The notes: generated from the letters alone by a model not told the origin. A stretch of 34,615 nucleotides of DNA from Burkholderiales bacterium (GCA_014379045.1 JACMMK010000197.1:1-34615), one strand, 5' to 3'; numbered from the stretch's first letter, positions 24,271 through 33,658 are shown. Program-made: numbers and translations.

Positions 24271-26241
24271 ATGCAGCCAGCCTTGCCTGATGTGGGGCGG
24301 GATGCCGACTTGCCTGAGCCTGCCCGCGGTGGCGGGCCGGGGAACGACGCGCCCGTCGCGCTGCTCGAAGAGAGCGAAAGCGCCGCGCGTCGATTGACCG
24401 GGGGCTGGGCCCGGCTGGTATCGGTGCTTGCGATAGGCACCACGCTCTTGCACATCTTCGCGCTCACGCTGGTGCCGATAGACCCCTGGTTGTTCCTCGG
24501 CTTCAGTTTCGGTGCGTTCTGCGTCCTCGGCTTCCTGCTCTTCCCCGCGAGCCCATCGGGTCGGCGATCGGTACAGCCAACGGACATCGCCCTTTGTCTC
24601 GCCAGCCTCGGGTTTGTTGCCTACCTCGGCATCAACTACGACCAGATGTACGACCGGGTGGGCTTCGAGCCTTCGACCTGGGATACGGTCTGGGGAACAA
24701 CGGCCGTCCTGCTTGCGCTCGAACTGTCTCGACGCGTACTAGGCTGGTTCTTCCCCATTCTCGGCGCGCTGTGCATCGGCTACGCACTGTTCGGCGGCGG
24801 TCTTCCCGGAATCTGGGGCCATCGCGGCTACGAGTTCGATCGTACGATGAGCACGCTGTTCAGCACCGAAGGTCTGTTCGGTTTCGCGCTCTCTGCGGCG
24901 GCGACCTACATCGTCCTGTTCGTCACGTTCGGCGCGTTTCTGCGGGCGACCGGAGTCGGCGCCGTTTTCATCGATCTCGCCACGGCGATCGCCGGGCGCG
25001 CGCGCGGGGGGCCGGCGAAGGTCGCCGTGATCGCGAGTGCACTGTTCGGCACCATCTCGGGCAGTTCGATGGGCAATGTGGCGACCGTCGGCACGCTGAC
25101 GATCCCGCTGATGAAGCGCACCGGTTATACGCCGGCGTTCGCGGGCGCGGTCGAGGCCGCGGCGTCGACCGGGGGGCAGTTGATGCCGCCGATCATGGGT
25201 TCGGTGGCCTTCGTGCTCGCCGAGGCCACGATGACGCCGTATCGCGATGTGATGCTGGCCGCGTTGATACCCGCCATCTGCTATTTCGCAACGGTCTATT
25301 TCGTGATCGATTTCGAGGCGGTCAAACTCGGCCTGCGCGGAACCGCGCCTGAAGACACCCCGAGAGCGCGCACGGTGTTGCGCGATGGCTGGCTGCTGCT
25401 GCTGCCGGTCGCCGTTCTAGTCGCGATGATCGTGGTCGCGCACCGCAGCGTCGTCCAGGGCGCGCTCGCGAGCATTGCGGTCGCGCTCGTCGTCGACTGG
25501 ATCCGGCGGCGAAGGTTCATGCCCGTGGCCGACATCCTGAGGTCGTTGCGTGAGGGCGCGGTGGGGTCGATCGAGGCAGTGGCGGCCTGCGGGTGTGCCG
25601 GCATTCTGGTCGGTGTGTTCGGGTTGACCGGCGTCGGCAACCGCTTCGTCGACCTGGTCCTGGCCTATGGTCAGAATCAACTCGAAGTCGCGCTCGTGTT
25701 GACGATGCTGGTGACGATCCTGCTCGGCTTTCCGCTACCGACGGTCGCCGCGTACATCATCACCGCTGCCGTCGGCGCGCCGGTCCTCGTGCAGCTGGGC
25801 GTGCCGCAATTGACCGCCCATCTGTTCATCATGTATTTCGCCTGCGTGTCGACGCTCACGCCGCCGGTGGCGTTGGCTGCGTTCACGGCTGCGAGCATCG
25901 CGGGTGCCGACCCGAACAAGACGAGCTGGATCGCCACACGCCTGAGCGTGGCTGCCTACATCGTGCCGTTCGTGTTCATCTACAACCCGGCGATCCTGTG
26001 GTCCGGGCCCTGGTACGACATCCTGCGTGCCTTCGTTCTGTGTCTGCTCGCGGGATATGCGTTTGCCGGCGCGACCAACAGCCATCGCCATGTACTGGCC
26101 CGGCTGCTGATGTTCGTCGCGGCGGTCTGTGTGTTGGCACCCGCGCTATGGATCAATGCCGCGGGAGTGGCGCTTCTCGCGACCGTACTTCTGGTCGGAC
26201 GCGGACCACCGCGTCCGACCTTCACAGGGAGGCAGGCATGA
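24271..26241 (+). CDS. TRAP transporter fused permease, 4TM/12TM (DctQM-type)
   Basis: About 656 residues, very hydrophobic, with the small (Q-type) part in the first 200 residues and the large (M-type) part after it, including GTISGSSMGNVATVGTLTIP (20 residues) and GGQLMPPIMG. Fused permeases of this kind work with TAXI-type receptors, sodium-driven, for uptake of organic acids. The ATG at 24271 has GGAGGA 10 bp upstream; an in-frame ATG at 24187 would add 28 polar residues. The stop overlaps the TAXI receptor start (ATGA), confirming the pair. First gene of the second plus-strand operon, behind a LysR-type operator. Confidence 0.92.
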   Translation: MQPALPDVGRDADLPEPARGGGPGNDAPVALLEESESAARRLTGGWARLVSVLAIGTTLLHIFALTLVPIDPWLFLGFSFGAFCVLGFLLFPASPSGRRSVQPTDIALCLASLGFVAYLGINYDQMYDRVGFEPSTWDTVWGTTAVLLALELSRRVLGWFFPILGALCIGYALFGGGLPGIWGHRGYEFDRTMSTLFSTEGLFGFALSAAATYIVLFVTFGAFLRATGVGAVFIDLATAIAGRARGGPAKVAVIASALFGTISGSSMGNVATVGTLTIPLMKRTGYTPAFAGAVEAAASTGGQLMPPIMGSVAFVLAEATMTPYRDVMLAALIPAICYFATVYFVIDFEAVKLGLRGTAPEDTPRARTVLRDGWLLLLPVAVLVAMIVVAHRSVVQGALASIAVALVVDWIRRRRFMPVADILRSLREGAVGSIEAVAACGCAGILVGVFGLTGVGNRFVDLVLAYGQNQLEVALVLTMLVTILLGFPLPTVAAYIITAAVGAPVLVQLGVPQLTAHLFIMYFACVSTLTPPVALAAFTAASIAGADPNKTSWIATRLSVAAYIVPFVFIYNPAILWSGPWYDILRAFVLCLLAGYAFAGATNSHRHVLARLLMFVAAVCVLAPALWINAAGVALLATVLLVGRGPPRPTFTGRQA

Positions 26242-27254
26242 CGCGACTTGAACAGCTCACTCAATGGTTCGGCAGGTACGTCTTGGTCGCGTCCGTGCTA
26301 GCGGCCGCGCTTGCCGCGACTGCACAGGCACAGACAACGGCCACCGATCGCAGCAAGTGGCCGGCGCGTCTGACGTTCGCGACCGGACCGGTGGGCGGCT
26401 TTGGCCATACTACCGGCAGTCCGTGGGCATCGATCGTCGGGGCCGAAGTCGGCGTGCCGCTGTCGGTGGAGTCTACCGCCGGATTTCCGATCAACGTGTT
26501 GATGCTCGAGGATCGCAAGGCCGACGTGGTCGTGACCACGAGCGACCTCGCGTTCGAGGGATGGGAAGGTGCCGACTGGACCAAGGATCGCAAGCTGCGC
26601 GCGCAACGGGTGCTGCTGGTGATGGGACCGAACGCACTGCAGATCTACGCGTCGAGGAAATCGGGCATCAAGACACTCAGCGATCTCAATGGTCGCAGCG
26701 CGAATCCGAGTCGTCGGCGGTCGGGCTCCGATCTGATGTTCCGCGATTTGCTCGACGCCCTCGACATCAAGCCTTCGCGGATCACCAACATGAGTCCGGG
26801 CGACGCCAACAGTCTGCTCGCGGACGGCCGGCTCGATATCGCAGTGGTCACCGGCAGCCCGCCGCACCCGGCTGTGTCGGAGTTCGACAGCGTCCACGAA
26901 ATGGTGATGATCGGTCTGTCGGATTCTGAACGGCAAAGATTCCTGCAGAAAAGTCCGTCCCTGGGTCCGTACGATATCCCCGCGGGGTCGTACCGGGGCG
27001 CGACCGCGGCGGTCAAGACGGTCGCGAGTTACGTGGTGGTGTCTGCGCGCGCCGACCTGCCCGACAGCCTCGCCTACGCCCTGGTCAAGGCCACCTTCGA
27101 CAAGCAGGCAGCGCTGACCGGGGCGCACAAGTCGTTCGCGCAGGTCGCGGCCAAAGATATCCTCTTCTCAACGATCGCGATCCACCCGGGGGCCGCACGC
27201 TTCTACGCCGAACGTGGCATCGCGTTACCCGACAAGCTGAAAACGGGGAACTGA
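26238..27254 (+). CDS. TAXI-family TRAP transporter solute receptor
   Basis: 338 residues with a signal peptide (about 1-32, ending TAQAQ) and the TAXI pattern: FATGPVGGFGH near the mature N-terminus, STAGFPINVLMLEDRKADVV (20 residues), then a lobe-2 segment RSGSDLMFRDLLDALDI. The family binds glutamate, 2-oxoglutarate or other carboxylates. Start ATG 26238 overlaps the permease stop, with AGGGAGG just upstream. The stretch NGRSANPSRRRSGSD is more basic than usual for the family (typically VxVGxPGSGT), which may change ligand choice. The GST gene begins 2 bp after its stop. Confidence 0.87.
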   Translation: MTRLEQLTQWFGRYVLVASVLAAALAATAQAQTTATDRSKWPARLTFATGPVGGFGHTTGSPWASIVGAEVGVPLSVESTAGFPINVLMLEDRKADVVVTTSDLAFEGWEGADWTKDRKLRAQRVLLVMGPNALQIYASRKSGIKTLSDLNGRSANPSRRRSGSDLMFRDLLDALDIKPSRITNMSPGDANSLLADGRLDIAVVTGSPPHPAVSEFDSVHEMVMIGLSDSERQRFLQKSPSLGPYDIPAGSYRGATAAVKTVASYVVVSARADLPDSLAYALVKATFDKQAALTGAHKSFAQVAAKDILFSTIAIHPGAARFYAERGIALPDKLKTGN

Positions 27255-27256
27255 CG

Positions 27257-27889
27257 ATGGTCCGAATCTGGGGACGCCGGGCGGCATTGAACGTGCAGAA
27301 GGTGCTGTGGTGCGCCGACGAGGCGGGCATCGCGTACACGCAGATCGACGCGGGTCAACACCACGGCGTCGTCAACGAGCCGCGCTATCGTGCGCTAAAC
27401 CCCAACGGGCGGATCCCGACGATCGAGGACGGCGCACTCGTGTTGTGGGAATCGAACGCGATCGTGCGCTACCTGTGCGCGCGCTATGCGATGGGAACGC
27501 TCTGTCCGAAAGACCTCGGCGCGCGCGCCGATGCGGATCGATGGATGGATTGGCAGGCGACGACACTCTTCCAGCCGACCTTCAGGACCTACTACCTGAC
27601 GATCACCCGTACCCCGACGGCCGAGCAGGATCAAGCGCAGCTGGCCGGCCTGCACCGGAATCTGGTGGAGATGTTCTCGCTGCTCAATGCACACCTCGCC
27701 GGGCAGGCGTTCGTCGGCGGTGACACGTTCACGATGGGTGACATTCCGGTCGGCACCGTCATCGACAAGTGGATGCGCATCCCGGTTGCACGTCCGCCGA
27801 TGACGCAGCTCGAAGCCTACTACCAACGACTGAATGCACGCTCGGCGTACCGGACTCACGTATCCGGCTTTGCCTACGACGCCATCTGA
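27257..27889 (+). CDS. Glutathione S-transferase
   Basis: 210 residues: N-terminal thioredoxin-like domain (1-80) with the cis-proline segment RIPTIEDG (53-60) and the glutathione-binding WESNAIVRYL (64-73), then an all-helical domain with TMGDIPVG. The N-terminal active-site region reads RRAALNVQKVLWC, so Ser/Cys catalysis is not obvious. It lies 2 bp after the TAXI receptor gene, so co-expression is nearly certain. A role in conjugating or cleaving an imported compound is likely; theta- or beta-like class cannot be settled by eye. Confidence 0.88.
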   Translation: MVRIWGRRAALNVQKVLWCADEAGIAYTQIDAGQHHGVVNEPRYRALNPNGRIPTIEDGALVLWESNAIVRYLCARYAMGTLCPKDLGARADADRWMDWQATTLFQPTFRTYYLTITRTPTAEQDQAQLAGLHRNLVEMFSLLNAHLAGQAFVGGDTFTMGDIPVGTVIDKWMRIPVARPPMTQLEAYYQRLNARSAYRTHVSGFAYDAI

Positions 27890-27931
27890 TTCGATGACCG
27901 CCCGACCGCCGAAATCAAGGAAAGGACTCGC

Positions 27932-28648
27932 ATGATCGACCTCCATACCTGGCCCACGCCCAATGGCCGCAAGATTCACATCATGCTCGAGGAGACGGGT
28001 TTGCCGTATTCGGTGCACCCGGTGAATACGCGCAGCGGCGACCAGTTCGCGCCTGCGTTCCTGAAGATCAGTGCGAACAACAAGATCCCGGCGATCGTCG
28101 ATCGCGACGGGCCGGGTGGCAAGCCGCTTGCGCTGTTCGAGTCGGGTGCGATCCTGCTCTACCTGGCCGAAAAATCGGGCCGGTTCCTGCCTCGAGAGCC
28201 GCACACGCGCTTCACGACGCTGCAGTGGTTGATGTTCCAGATGAGCGGGGTGGGTCCGATGTTCGGGCAGGCGAGCCACTTCCGGGCGTACTCGAAAGAC
28301 CAGCACGGGTATTCGATCGAGCGTTACACCAATGAGGTCATGCGCTTGCATCGCGTGCTCGATATCCGCCTCGGTGAGGCACCGTACCTCGCCGGCGACG
28401 ACTACACGATCGCCGATATCGCGACCTTTCCCTGGATGGTGAACGGCGCCAAGCGCGGAGCGCGTCTGGCGGACTATCCGAACGTGAAGCGTTGGTACGA
28501 AGCAATCGAGATCCGTCCGGCGGTCGTGCGCGGCATGGCGCTGCTGGCCGAAGAGCGCAAGTCACTCGACCAGACACCCACCGATGCCGAACGCGAGGTG
28601 ATGTTCGGCACGATCCAGCACCAGCGCAACCAGAAAGTCAGCTCATGA
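27932..28648 (+). CDS. Glutathione S-transferase, YfcG/Ure2p (Nu-class) type
   Basis: 238 residues. The motif TPNGRKI (8-14), KIPAIVD with the cis-proline, and LFESGAILLYLAEK (in the 66-82 region) are hallmarks of YfcG/YghU/Ure2p-type proteins, which bind two glutathiones or GSSG and act as disulfide reductases or in thioether cleavage. It is the second GST in a row, 42 bp after the first, and its stop overlaps the alcohol dehydrogenase start (ATGA). A pair of different GST classes beside a dehydrogenase resembles ether- or thioether-cleaving modules, but that is inference only. Confidence 0.88.
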   Translation: MIDLHTWPTPNGRKIHIMLEETGLPYSVHPVNTRSGDQFAPAFLKISANNKIPAIVDRDGPGGKPLALFESGAILLYLAEKSGRFLPREPHTRFTTLQWLMFQMSGVGPMFGQASHFRAYSKDQHGYSIERYTNEVMRLHRVLDIRLGEAPYLAGDDYTIADIATFPWMVNGAKRGARLADYPNVKRWYEAIEIRPAVVRGMALLAEERKSLDQTPTDAEREVMFGTIQHQRNQKVSS

Positions 28649-29679
28649 AAGCGATGATGCTGCGCGCCGGTGGCGACATGCGCTACGAGACGGTGCCCGA
28701 TCCCGTGCTCGCCGACAACCAGGTCGTGGTCAAGGTGCACGCGTGCTCGATCTGCGGTTCGGATTTGCATGCGTTCCACGGCAAGCATCCGCGCCTGACC
28801 TTTCCCCGCATTCTGGGGCACGAGTTCGCCGGCGAAGTCGTCGAGGTAGGCCGCGGCGTGAAGACAGTGCGCGTGGGCGCGCGTGTCTGCTGCGATGTCG
28901 ACCTCGCGTGCGGCGAATGCGGACCTTGCAAGGCGGGCCGCGGCAATATTTGCGAACGTCTGCGTACGATGGGCTTCGATACCGATGGGGCCTACGCCGA
29001 GTATGCGGCGGTGCCGGACTTCAATCTCTATCCGTTGCCCGACAACGTCACCTACGACCAGGCCTCGGCGGTGCAGGTGCTCGGCATCAGCTACCACGCG
29101 GTGGCCGATCGGGTGAAACCGCAGGCCGGCGATCGTATCGCCGTCATCGGTGCCGGGCCGATCGGCCTCGGCGCGGCATTGATTGCACAGTCGCTGGGCG
29201 CGGAGGTGACGATCCTCGACCTGCTCGACTACCGCCTGGCTTTGGCGCAGCGGCTCGGCGTCGCGGGCACGATGAACGCGCGCGAACTGCGCGCGAGCGA
29301 GTGGGCGAGGTCGGTGACCGGCGGCCAGGGCTTCGACAAGGTCATCGAGTGTGTCGGGGGCTTGCAGGAGCGCACGATCGCCGACGCCATCGGCATGGTC
29401 AAGCGCGGCGGACAGATCACGATCGTCGGCACGTTTCCGGAGAACAAGGCGACCGTGCCGATCGCCTTCTTGAAGGACCGCGAGATCGACATCAACTTTT
29501 CGCGCGGAAACTTCAGAGCCTTTGCGCCGTGCCTCGACCTCGTCGCGACCGGAAAGATTGACCCCGACGCGTACATCAGCCATCGCTTCCCGCTGCGTCG
29601 TGCCGAAGACGCGCTGAAGCTGCTACAGGCGCGAGATGTCGAAGCCCACAAGATCGTGCTCCATCCCCAGGAACTTTGA
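28645..29679 (+). CDS. Zinc-dependent medium-chain alcohol/polyol dehydrogenase
   Basis: 344 residues. Catalytic zinc ligands Cys37 and His59-Glu60 (GHEFAGE), a complete structural zinc site Cys89, Cys92, Cys95, Cys103 and the NAD(P) motif GAGPIG (169-174) are all present. The family oxidises secondary alcohols and polyols such as sorbitol, threonine or butanediol. The ATG at 28645 overlaps the GST stop (ATGA); the frame is open upstream but an earlier start would lie inside the GST gene. The substrate may be the product released by the two GSTs. Confidence 0.9.
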   Translation: MKAMMLRAGGDMRYETVPDPVLADNQVVVKVHACSICGSDLHAFHGKHPRLTFPRILGHEFAGEVVEVGRGVKTVRVGARVCCDVDLACGECGPCKAGRGNICERLRTMGFDTDGAYAEYAAVPDFNLYPLPDNVTYDQASAVQVLGISYHAVADRVKPQAGDRIAVIGAGPIGLGAALIAQSLGAEVTILDLLDYRLALAQRLGVAGTMNARELRASEWARSVTGGQGFDKVIECVGGLQERTIADAIGMVKRGGQITIVGTFPENKATVPIAFLKDREIDINFSRGNFRAFAPCLDLVATGKIDPDAYISHRFPLRRAEDALKLLQARDVEAHKIVLHPQEL

Positions 29680-29760
29680 GCGCTGTCGCATTTGCCCAAC
29701 CCGGTGATGGTCGCCCGTGGCCCAACAAGAGGCACCCACACCGATAACACGGAGGATGAA

Positions 29761-30744
29761 GTGCAATACAACCTAAAGTGGAGCCTGCTGGGCTGCGTGA
29801 TCGCGTTGTGCCTGACAAGCGCACACGACACTTCCGCGCAGAATACTTATCCGGTGCGTCCGATACGCATCCTTGTGCCGTTTCCCGCGGGCGGCGCAGC
29901 CGACGTTATCGGGCGTTCTATCGGCGATCAACTTTCGGGCCAAGTCGGGCAGCCCGTCGTGATCGACAACCGCCCGGGGGCGGGCGGTCGATTGGCGACC
30001 GAGCTCCTCGTCAATGCCAATCCCGACGGCTACACGCTGCTGGTGGGAACCGTCGGTGGCATCTCGATCAGTCCCGCGCTCTATCGGAAGCTTTCGTACG
30101 ATCCGGCACGCGACATCCTGTCGATCACGCATGCGGCGGAGATCATCAATGTGCTCGCGGTACCCACGTCGATCAATGTGTCGAACGTGAGGGAGTTCAT
30201 CGACTGGGTGAAGGGCCAACCGGCCGAGGTGCGTTTCGGCACGTCGGGCACCGGTCAACCCGACCACCTGGCCGGCGAACTGTTCCGCCGCATGGCGGCT
30301 GTGCGGATGACCTACGTCCCCTACAAAGGCGGCGGGCCTGCCCTGGTCGATCTGATCTCAGGCGACCTGCATCTGATGTTCGCCACCTATGTGGTCGCGC
30401 TGCCGCATGTGAAATCCGGTCGCTTGCGCATGCTCGCCGTCACTACGCCGAAGCGTCAGCCATTGTTGCCGGACCTGCCCGCGATCGCGGAGACGTTGAA
30501 CGGGTTCGGCCTGAACAACTGGAACGGTATCTTCGCGCCAGGCAAGACGCCGGTCGTCATCGCGGACCGCCTGTTCGTCGAGATCAATAAGGCGCTGCAG
30601 GCCCCCGAAGTCAGGAAACGGCAGGCAGCTGCTGGAATCGAACCGGGAGGCAGCCCTTCACGGGAAGCGTTCGCCCGGTTTGTGCACGAAGAGACCGCGC
30701 GTTGGGCCAAGGTGGTCAAGGACGCCGACATTGTCGTGGAGTAG
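29761..30744 (+). CDS. Bug (TctC-type) solute receptor in the TRAP operon
   Basis: 327 residues with a signal peptide (about 1-27, ending HDTSAQ) and YPVRPIRILVPFPAGGAAD, DNRPGAGGRLATE, MTYVPYKGGGPA and LLPDLPAIAE. The GTG start has GGAGG 6 bp before it; an ATG at 29756 is out of frame. It sits in the same transcription unit as a TRAP-TAXI transporter, so two receptor types of unrelated fold serve one operon. This could mean two substrates, or a sensing role for the Bug protein. Confidence 0.92.
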   Translation: MQYNLKWSLLGCVIALCLTSAHDTSAQNTYPVRPIRILVPFPAGGAADVIGRSIGDQLSGQVGQPVVIDNRPGAGGRLATELLVNANPDGYTLLVGTVGGISISPALYRKLSYDPARDILSITHAAEIINVLAVPTSINVSNVREFIDWVKGQPAEVRFGTSGTGQPDHLAGELFRRMAAVRMTYVPYKGGGPALVDLISGDLHLMFATYVVALPHVKSGRLRMLAVTTPKRQPLLPDLPAIAETLNGFGLNNWNGIFAPGKTPVVIADRLFVEINKALQAPEVRKRQAAAGIEPGGSPSREAFARFVHEETARWAKVVKDADIVVE

Positions 30745-30797
30745 CAAAACCGATGTCGGCCGGCGCGCGCCGGATCGTCGCAGCGGAGGAGTGCGCA

Positions 30798-31688
30798 ATG
30801 GCAGTCACAGGCATAGTCGGTGCAGGTTTAATGGGTACGGCGATGACCCGAAGGCTCGTCGAGGCTGGGTTCGAGGTGTGCGTCTTCGATATCGACGAGT
30901 CGAAGCGTTCCGCGCTCGTCGGCCCGCAGGTACGCGCGGCAGATTCGCTCGCTGAACTGACGCGCCGATGCACCGCGGTGATTCTGGCGGTGTTCGACAC
31001 CAGCCAGGTCGAGCAGGTGCTAGAAGGCGTGGGCGGCATGCTCGATTCAGCTGCCGAGGGCGCCCGGTTGCCAGTGGTGATCTGCACCAGTACCTGTGAC
31101 CCCGATCGCCTGGCGGCACTGTCCGCGCGAGTGCACGCGCGTGGCCTGTCGTTTCTAGAAGCGCCCTTGTCAGGTACCAGCCGCCAGATGGCGGCGGGCG
31201 ACGCGGTCGGACTCATCGGAGGCGATCGCGCCGTGGTGGAGGAATCGGCTGCGGTGCTCGATGCGATCTGTCCCGCGCGCCACTACGTTGGGGCGTTGGG
31301 GAACGGCTCACGCGCCAAGCTCGTGGTCAATCTCATCCTCGGATTGAACCGGGCCGCAATCGCCGAAGGCCTGGTCTTCGCCGAGCGTCTCGGGCTCGAT
31401 CGCGAAGCGATGCTCGGCGTCGCACGCGCGTCTGCCGCGTACTCGAGCGTGATGGAAACGAAGGGGCCGTTGATGGCCCGCCGCGAGTTCGCGAATCCGC
31501 AAAGCCGTGTCGACCAGAGCCTCAAGGATTTCAAGCTCATGTTGCAGCAGGCCGAAGCAGCGCGGCAGTTGCTGCCGTTCGCCGCGGTTTACGTACGGTT
31601 GCTCGAGGACTGCGTGCAGCTCGGTCAGGCCGCTTGGGACAACGCTGCGATCGTCGAGGCCATCGCGCGCCGTCGGCACCCCGACTAG
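30798..31688 (+). CDS. Beta-hydroxyacid dehydrogenase (3-hydroxyisobutyrate dehydrogenase-like)
   Basis: 296 residues with Rossmann motif GAGLMG (8-13), the substrate motif EAPLSGTSRQ (121-130) and catalytic Lys174 and Asn178 in AKLVVNLIL. The SG in the substrate motif is nearer to the classic family than in the gene at 17424, so the two probably act on different compounds. The ATG at 30798 is preceded by GGAGGAG; an in-frame ATG at 30753 would add 15 residues. Last gene of the TRAP operon; 39 bp separate it from the convergent dioxygenase gene. Confidence 0.88.
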   Translation: MAVTGIVGAGLMGTAMTRRLVEAGFEVCVFDIDESKRSALVGPQVRAADSLAELTRRCTAVILAVFDTSQVEQVLEGVGGMLDSAAEGARLPVVICTSTCDPDRLAALSARVHARGLSFLEAPLSGTSRQMAAGDAVGLIGGDRAVVEESAAVLDAICPARHYVGALGNGSRAKLVVNLILGLNRAAIAEGLVFAERLGLDREAMLGVARASAAYSSVMETKGPLMARREFANPQSRVDQSLKDFKLMLQQAEAARQLLPFAAVYVRLLEDCVQLGQAAWDNAAIVEAIARRRHPD

Positions 31689-31727
31689 CGCTGCGGGGGG
31701 TGCCGGCGATCGGCTGACAGGTCGTCG

Positions 31728-32678
31728 CTAAGCACGCATGCCGCGTGCGGTCTCGGCATCCTGATGAGTGTCCGTTCGTCGAGTTTGAGGGGCCTGCGCG
31801 CGCGGGTGCGGCCCGCGCTGCGCGGCCACGGGATCGTTGAACGGTCGCTCGCCCACGAACTGCAGCCGGTGCATGATCCTGCGCGCCGAGGGGTCGAACG
31901 GGGTTCGGTGATGCATCAGGCAGCGGTTGTCCCAGATCAGCACGTCGCCTAGTTGCCACACGTGGGTCCAGGTAAATCGCTCAGACGTGGCATGCGCCCA
32001 AAGCATGTCGATCAGCGCTTCTGATTCCGCGAGCGACAGGCCACGCACGTAGGCGTTCGGCCGCCGCCCGAGGTACAGCGTGTTGTAGCCCGTCTCCGGG
32101 TGCGTGCGCACGATCGGGTGCCACGGGCCGGGCGCGTTGACCGGGTCGGTGACCGGCGCGAAGCCGCGCCGCAGTACGCCCGCGCTGTTGTAGGTCAAGT
32201 CGTGCTTGATCTCCAGCGCGTCGAGCCGCGCCTTGAGCACCGGCGCGAGTGTTTCGTACGCGAGATACATGTTGGCAAAGCAGGTGTCGCCACCGGCCTC
32301 GGGTAGCTCGACGGCGTACAGCAGACTGTAGCTGAGCGGCGTCTCGCGGTAAGAGTTGTCCGAATGCCAGACCACCTCCGCATCGCCGAGCACGCCTATG
32401 GGCAGACCGTCTTCCTTCACGTTCGAGACGATCAGCACTTCGGGACGCTCGCGCGCCTTTTGACCATCGACGAACGCGAGCGGAGAAAAATCGAGCTCGC
32501 CCAGCCGGCGTCCGAACGCGACCAGTTGTTCGTCGCTCAACGACTGACGGCGAAACAACAGCAGGCCGTGTTCGAGTAACGCGTGTGCGATCGCGGCGAT
32601 GACCTGATCGTTCGTGTCGGTCAGCAACACGTGGTGTGCCTGCGCACCGACGACTGGGGAAATGGGCGTGAAGTTCAC
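31728..32678 (-). CDS. TauD/TfdA-family Fe(II)/2-oxoglutarate dioxygenase
   Basis: 316 residues. Iron ligands H105-x-D107 (WHSDNSY) and His256 (NRCLMHHRTPFD), with an arginine at about 266 for 2-oxoglutarate. The GTG at 32678 overlaps the stop of the upstream Bug gene in GTGA form and gives a normal N-terminus; the frame stays open further up, inside the Bug gene. It is the last gene of a Bug-Bug-dioxygenase operon on the minus strand. It is a paralogue of the gene at 22183-23136. The reaction is expected to be hydroxylation with possible release of sulfite, sulfate or an ether fragment. Confidence 0.9.
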   Translation of the reverse strand: MNFTPISPVVGAQAHHVLLTDTNDQVIAAIAHALLEHGLLLFRRQSLSDEQLVAFGRRLGELDFSPLAFVDGQKARERPEVLIVSNVKEDGLPIGVLGDAEVVWHSDNSYRETPLSYSLLYAVELPEAGGDTCFANMYLAYETLAPVLKARLDALEIKHDLTYNSAGVLRRGFAPVTDPVNAPGPWHPIVRTHPETGYNTLYLGRRPNAYVRGLSLAESEALIDMLWAHATSERFTWTHVWQLGDVLIWDNRCLMHHRTPFDPSARRIMHRLQFVGERPFNDPVAAQRGPHPRAQAPQTRRTDTHQDAETARGMRA

Positions 32679-33658
32679 GTCAACCCCAACCGTGACTTCG
32701 TGCGCTCCATCTCCTGCACATCCTGCAACAGCTGCGCGCGCAGATCGTCCGGACCCTGGAAGCCGTCGAGCTGCGTCTCCTGGCGCAGGTAGGCCTTCCA
32801 CTCCACACCCTGCTGCGCGCGCTGCAGCGCGGCTGCGAGGCGCTCGACGATAGGCCTCGGTGTGCCAGCGCGCGTGATCATCCCGCGCCATTGATAGCGC
32901 ACGATGTCCCAGCCGCGTTCTCTATAGGTCGGCACCTCGGGAAAGTCGTCGAGCCGGCGTTCGGACGAGACCGCAAGCACCCGCACCTTACCGGTATTGA
33001 CGAAGGGCTTGGCGATCCCCGGGTTGGTCGCCACCGCGTCGACCTGTCCGCCCGCGATCGCCGCGAGCGCCGGCCCGCCGCCGGGATACGGAATCCATGT
33101 GGTGCGGATCTTCGCCGCTTCGGCGAACAGCTCCCACGCAACCCGGTGCGCGCCGATGTTGAACGGGCCGCCGACTGAAATGAACTCGGGCTTGCGACGC
33201 GCGAACCCGACGAATTCGTCGATCGTGCGAAACGGCGTGGAGGCATGGACGAGCAGCGCATACGGGTCGAGCTGTGACCGCGCGATCATCTGCAGGTCGT
33301 CGACCTTGAAGCCTGCGTTCGGCTCGCTGAACAGCGTGGCCAGCGTCGTGGTCGCGGCCGCGATCGTATAGCCGTTCGCCGGCGCCTTGATCAACGCGTT
33401 GATCATGATGATGCCGTTGGCGCCGGTGCGGTTCTCGACCACTACCGATTGTCCGAGTTCGTTCGACAGCAGCTTGGCCATGATGCGCGAATAGATGTCG
33501 ACCGGCGATCCGGGCGCTGACCAGCACAGCAACGTGATCGGGCGCGTCGGATACGACGGCGGTCCCTGCGCCAATGCGGCGAACGGCGTGCCGGCCAGCG
33601 CCGCGAGCAACCGGCGGCGAGGCGTGTCGAGCGTGACGCTTTTCGTCCCGAACTTCAT
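32675..33658 (-). CDS. Bug (TctC-type) solute receptor with divergent ligand loop
   Basis: 327 residues with an arginine-rich signal peptide (TPRRRLLAALAGTPFAALAQ, 20 residues, ending near residue 31), then YPTRPITLLCWSAPGSPVDIY. The usual ligand loop VPFPPGGxxD of Bug proteins is replaced by CWSAPGSPVD, so the carboxylate-binding geometry is probably changed. Other family blocks (ENRTGANG, PYPGGGPA, EVPTYRERG) are present. The start ATG overlaps the stop of the preceding Bug gene by 4 bp and the stop overlaps the dioxygenase start by 4 bp, so the three products are made together. Confidence 0.9.
   Translation of the reverse strand: MKFGTKSVTLDTPRRRLLAALAGTPFAALAQGPPSYPTRPITLLCWSAPGSPVDIYSRIMAKLLSNELGQSVVVENRTGANGIIMINALIKAPANGYTIAAATTTLATLFSEPNAGFKVDDLQMIARSQLDPYALLVHASTPFRTIDEFVGFARRKPEFISVGGPFNIGAHRVAWELFAEAAKIRTTWIPYPGGGPALAAIAGGQVDAVATNPGIAKPFVNTGKVRVLAVSSERRLDDFPEVPTYRERGWDIVRYQWRGMITRAGTPRPIVERLAAALQRAQQGVEWKAYLRQETQLDGFQGPDDLRAQLLQDVQEMERTKSRLGLT

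Noticed and set aside
27257..29679. A lignin beta-aryl-ether (Lig) cleavage cluster
   Set aside because: The second GST has YfcG/Ure2p motifs and the dehydrogenase is a zinc MDR rather than the SDR LigD type, so the Lig label is not supported; kept only as a loose hypothesis.
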